DNA of 14,253 bases from JAHCHG01 sp038246645 (lineage in GTDB: Bacteria; Acidobacteriota; Blastocatellia; Pyrinomonadales; Pyrinomonadaceae): contig JBBRVS010000144.1 in NCBI GenBank assembly GCA_038246645.1, forward strand, positions 1 to 14,253. The letters run 5' to 3'. The translations under genes were made by a program, and so were the position numbers. Under the pieces are notes generated by a model that worked only from the letters and a program-made list of their open reading frames with translations, was not told the origin of the DNA and made no database searches. Positions within the stretch are counted from its first letter, which is position 1. Every line of letters starts with the position of its first letter. Shown here piece after piece: positions 11,269 through 14,253 of the stretch.

Positions 11269-13647
11269 ATGTCCAAACTTCAAATTCTGTTTGTTTTGTT
11301 GGTTTTTAATGTTGTGTCAAGCGGGTTTTCGGCGGCGCAAACCGCGAGAAATTACGAGGCGGAAGCCGGAACTATTGTCGGGAAAATGACTCTCGAAGAA
11401 AAGGCTCTGCTCGTTTCGGGAAACGGTTGGTGGCAAACCTACGCAATCGAGCGCGTTGGTGTTCCTTCGATTTTTATGACTGACGGACCGCACGGGTTGC
11501 GGAAATCTCTTGTGCCGGGACTTGGAAAAGCAATTCCGGCGACGTGTTTTCCGACCGCTTCCGCGCTGGCTTCGTCGTGGGATGTTGAATTGATCAGAGA
11601 AATCGGCGTTGCGCTGGCGCAGGAAAGTAAAGCAAATGACGTGCAGATTTTGCTCGGTCCGGGAATTAATATGAAGCGTTCGCCGCTCGGCGGCAGGAAT
11701 TTCGAATATTTCTCGGAAGATCCGTATTTAGCCGGAAAAATGGCGGCTTCGTATATCAAAGGCGTGCAAAGTCGGGGCGTTGGAACTTCGCTGAAACATT
11801 TTGCCGTCAATAATCAGGAATTCGAACGAATGGCGAATGATTCGATTGTGGACGAGAGAACCTTGCGGGAAATTTATCTGACGGCGTTTGAAATTGCCGT
11901 CAAGGAAGCTCAGCCGTGGTCTGTGATGTCCGCGTATAATCTGGTCAACGGCACGTATGCGACCGAAAACAGGTATTTGCTCCAGAAAATTTTGCGCGAC
12001 GAATGGGGTTTTAAAGGTTTTGTCGTCTCTGATTGGGGCGCGATCAATGAACGCGCAAAAAGCCTGGTGGCGGGAAATAATCTCGAAATGCCGGGAAGCG
12101 GCGATTTTAACCGCAATAAAATTATCGAAGCCGTAAAGTCAGGCGAAATTACTGAAGCGAGGCTCGATGAAATGGTTGCGCAATTTCTTGCCGTGATTTT
12201 GCAGGGCGATGCGAGCCGCGATAAAGCGGCGAAATTCGACCTTGAAACGCATCACGAATTTGCTCGAAAAGCGGCGGGCGAAACTATCGTTTTGCTCAAA
12301 AATGAAAATAACATTTTGCCGATTGATGCGAAGAAAGCGAAAAAAATCGCCATCGTCGGCGCGTTTGCGAAAACGCCGCGTTATCAAGGCGCGGGAAGTT
12401 CGCAGGTCAATCCGACGAAGGTTTCAAATGCTTTTGACGAACTCGAAAAACTTTTCGGAAATGGTGTTTCGATGAGTTTTTCAGAAGGTTATGACGCGGA
12501 AGGCAACACGACCGACGCGATGCTGAACGAAGCGCGAAATGCGGCAAAATCGGCGGATTTGACGATTGTTTTTGCCGGTTTGCCGGACAGTTATGAATCG
12601 GAAGGTTTTGACCGCAGTTCGATTAAAATGCCCGACGGACACGACAAACTTATCGAAATCGTCAGTGCGGTTCAGCCCCGGACGATTGTCGTTTTGATGA
12701 ACGGTTCAGCCGTTGCAATGCCCTGGAAAGACAAGGTTAAAGCAATCGTCGAAGGTTGGCTCGGCGGACAGGCGGGCGGCGGCGCGATTGCCGATGTGCT
12801 GACCGGAAAAGTAAATCCTTCGGGCAAATTGTCGGAAACCTTTCCGATGAAACTCGAAGATACGCCGACGTTTCCGGAATTTCCCGGACTTAATAAAAAA
12901 GCGTTTTACGGTGAGGGAATTTTTATCGGTTATCGCTATTACGACAAGAAAAATATCGAGCCGCTTTTTCCGTTCGGCTTTGGGCTGAGCTACACGAGTT
13001 TTGCCTATTCGGATCTGAAAATTGACAAAACTTCGATGACCGACGCGGATAATTTAACGGTCGAATTAAAGGTAAAAAATACGGGGAAAGTTGCCGGAAA
13101 GGAAATTATTCAACTTTATGTGCGCGAAGAAACTGCGGCGGTTGTGCGTCCCGATAAAGAATTGCGCTCATTTGCCAAAGTTGATCTAAAACCCGGCGAA
13201 GAAAAAGCGGTGAAATTTAATCTGAGCAAGCGCGATTTTGCTTTTTACGATACGAGTTTGAAAGATTGGACGGTAAATTCGGGCAAATTCACGGTTTTAG
13301 CCGGAAGTTCTTCGCGCAATCTGCCGCTCACACAAACGGTTGAAATTACGAGTTCAAATGCGGCGGCAAAAACACTGAATCGCAACTCGATGCTCAAGGA
13401 ATTTCAAAATAATCCGGGTTGTAAAGACGCTTACGCCGGGCTTCTGTTGAGTTTCGGTTTTAATATCAACGCACCGAAACCCGAAAATCAAACGCCCGAA
13501 CAGGAAGCGACGCAGAAAAAAGCGCAGATGGCATTTTTGGCATTTCTCAATGATCTGCCGATCAGCAAACTTCCGGCATTTACGCAGGGAAAATTTAGCG
13601 AACAAATGATTGACGGGATTTTGGCAAAATGCACTGCAACACTTTGA
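11269..13647 (+). CDS. Secreted GH3 beta-glucosidase
   Basis: 792 residues; the ATG at 11269 has AAAAAGG about 6 nt upstream. A signal peptide (1-23, likely cut within SAAQT) directs export. The GH3 N-terminal barrel (about 40-300) contains D72 (MTDGPHG), R143 (GGRNFEYFSEDPYL), K176-H177 (LKHFAVNNQE), R187, and the nucleophile D255 (VVSDWGA). The C-terminal alpha/beta domain (about 335-560) has the acid/base Glu in YESEGFDRSS (E443/E445, E445 more likely). PFGFGLSYTSF (568-578) leads to a fibronectin-III-like domain (about 595-685). A helical extension (690-792, beginning with NRNSMLKEF) resembles that of clostridial-type GH3 enzymes. It should release terminal glucose from beta-linked oligosaccharides; xylosidase or other specificity cannot be excluded. 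Confidence 0.93.
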   Translation: MSKLQILFVLLVFNVVSSGFSAAQTARNYEAEAGTIVGKMTLEEKALLVSGNGWWQTYAIERVGVPSIFMTDGPHGLRKSLVPGLGKAIPATCFPTASALASSWDVELIREIGVALAQESKANDVQILLGPGINMKRSPLGGRNFEYFSEDPYLAGKMAASYIKGVQSRGVGTSLKHFAVNNQEFERMANDSIVDERTLREIYLTAFEIAVKEAQPWSVMSAYNLVNGTYATENRYLLQKILRDEWGFKGFVVSDWGAINERAKSLVAGNNLEMPGSGDFNRNKIIEAVKSGEITEARLDEMVAQFLAVILQGDASRDKAAKFDLETHHEFARKAAGETIVLLKNENNILPIDAKKAKKIAIVGAFAKTPRYQGAGSSQVNPTKVSNAFDELEKLFGNGVSMSFSEGYDAEGNTTDAMLNEARNAAKSADLTIVFAGLPDSYESEGFDRSSIKMPDGHDKLIEIVSAVQPRTIVVLMNGSAVAMPWKDKVKAIVEGWLGGQAGGGAIADVLTGKVNPSGKLSETFPMKLEDTPTFPEFPGLNKKAFYGEGIFIGYRYYDKKNIEPLFPFGFGLSYTSFAYSDLKIDKTSMTDADNLTVELKVKNTGKVAGKEIIQLYVREETAAVVRPDKELRSFAKVDLKPGEEKAVKFNLSKRDFAFYDTSLKDWTVNSGKFTVLAGSSSRNLPLTQTVEITSSNAAAKTLNRNSMLKEFQNNPGCKDAYAGLLLSFGFNINAPKPENQTPEQEATQKKAQMAFLAFLNDLPISKLPAFTQGKFSEQMIDGILAKCTATL

Positions 13648-13760
13648 TTTAGACAAGCGTGTTCGCCGTCGGAATCAAAATTGTTGGAAGCGGCTTAAAT
13701 TGCGGAACGAGATTTGCTGCTTCATTTTGCATTCAGCGATTTTGTCAGGTAAATAATGTC

Positions 13761-14108
13761 TTGAAAAAAAATTTAATACAACACAAAGTTTGTGAAACGG
13801 CACTTCAGATGTTTCTGGAAAAAGGGTTTGAAAATGTCCGGCTCAAAGAAATTGCCGATGCCGCAAGTGTTGAAATCATAGACGTTTATAAACATTTCGG
13901 TAATACGGAGGACATAATTCTGATGCTTTACCAGCGGATCAATGCCGATTGGGAAATTTTTGTCACCGGTTTGGTTGAACCGAATCTTTCCGTGCGGTTT
14001 GAAAAAGCGATGCTCCGGAAAATCGAACTGATCGCTCCGTACTGCGCACTTTTGAGCGATTTAATGAGTTTGCTGGTAAAAAAATCCGTTTCTCAAAAAG
14101 CATTTTGA
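13761..14108 (+). CDS. TetR-type regulator, short and probably C-terminally truncated
   Basis: The frame is open from GTG 13659, but homology-like sequence begins only at the TTG at 13761 (KKNLIQHKVCETALQMFL), giving 115 residues; 13648-13760 is then intergenic. A TetR helix-turn-helix covers about residues 5-52: ALQMFLEKGFENVRLKEIAD, then the recognition region EIIDVYKHFGNTEDIILML. Family members usually run to about 190-230 residues because the C-terminal domain binds ligand and dimerises. Here the protein ends after about 60 residues of that domain (SDLMSLLVKKSVSQKAF). No continuation was found in the frame following the stop. It may be a decayed gene with the DNA-binding half left, or a short variant. 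It is 113 nt downstream of the GH3 gene. Confidence 0.6.
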   Translation: MKKNLIQHKVCETALQMFLEKGFENVRLKEIADAASVEIIDVYKHFGNTEDIILMLYQRINADWEIFVTGLVEPNLSVRFEKAMLRKIELIAPYCALLSDLMSLLVKKSVSQKAF

Positions 14109-14253
14109 AGGGAAATTTCAAAACTTTCCGCGCTGTGCCATTCGTGCGCGACGTTTTGCATCAAAAGCGCGTGGTCGAATTTTATCGAGTTTTTCGGAAA
14201 AATGGTTTCGTCTTCGTAAAAACTCGAATGAACGAAATCGAGATCAATCGGCG
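14093..14253 (-). CDS. Partial hypothetical CDS leaving the window
   Basis: On the minus strand the frame is open from the window edge (14253) for 52 codons to a TGA at 14093-14095. The translation contains IDLDFVHSSFYEDETIFP, then IKFDHALLMQNVAHEWH and a SAESFEISLQNAF end. Codon choice (GAA, AAA, GCG, TTT, TCG rich) matches neighbouring genes and the other frames here are interrupted, so a real gene end is plausible. It overlaps the TetR 3' end by 16 nt in convergent orientation. No family could be recognised from this fragment. Confidence 0.5.
   Translation of the reverse strand, partial: PIDLDFVHSSFYEDETIFPKNSIKFDHALLMQNVAHEWHSAESFEISLQNAF

Noticed and set aside
13659..13760. N-terminal extension of the TetR gene from GTG 13659
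   Set aside because: The 34 extra residues are Cys/Gly-rich and unlike any TetR N-terminus; the helix-turn-helix begins shortly after the TTG at 13761.

Overview
The window looks like chromosomal DNA of an Acidobacteriota member, most likely of the Blastocatellia/Pyrinomonadales type. This is inferred from two tandem proteins resembling the acidobacterial VWFA-related family, an expanded set of Uma2-family (PF05685) genes, aminofutalosine-type menaquinone biosynthesis, moderate GC content, and REP-like and heptanucleotide repeats between genes. No rRNA, tRNA, CRISPR array, transposase or phage gene was seen.

Layout. (1) 1-1984, plus strand: two paralogous von Willebrand A proteins, the first cut by the window edge, separated by a heptanucleotide repeat that can fold back on itself. 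(2) 2194-3102, plus strand: a lone R2K-type ATP-grasp enzyme whose last codons and stop lie in a REP-like repeat. That repeat also forms a strong hairpin between convergent genes. (3) 3187-11056: twelve minus-strand genes, mostly spaced by under 20 nt or overlapping. In transcription order they are Uma2, a 76-aa protein, Uma2, a secreted 218-aa protein, MqnE, a DUF6438-like lipoprotein, Uma2, a second DUF6438-like lipoprotein, Uma2, an M14 metallocarboxypeptidase, a 108-aa unknown and a ferritin-like diiron protein. (4) 11057-11268: a divergent intergenic region with a near-perfect 21-bp palindrome. (5) 11269-13647, plus strand: a secreted GH3 beta-glucosidase. (6) 13761-14108, plus strand: a short TetR-type regulator, overlapped at its 3' end by a minus-strand reading frame that leaves the window.

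The most distinctive structure is the minus-strand array. An Uma2 gene followed within 4-8 nt by a small or exported partner recurs three times, with the partner's ribosome-binding sequence apparently supplied by the last Uma2 codons in two cases. A 65-bp direct repeat (64/65 identical) flanks one Uma2 + lipoprotein unit with a 1239-bp period. It includes a relic of a lipoprotein 3' end and an Uma2 start. This indicates modular duplication or insertion, and a unit that recombination could remove. MqnE (menaquinone), the carboxypeptidase and the ferritin-like protein appear to share this transcript. No mechanistic link between them is visible. Functions come from recognised families and motifs; no database search was possible.
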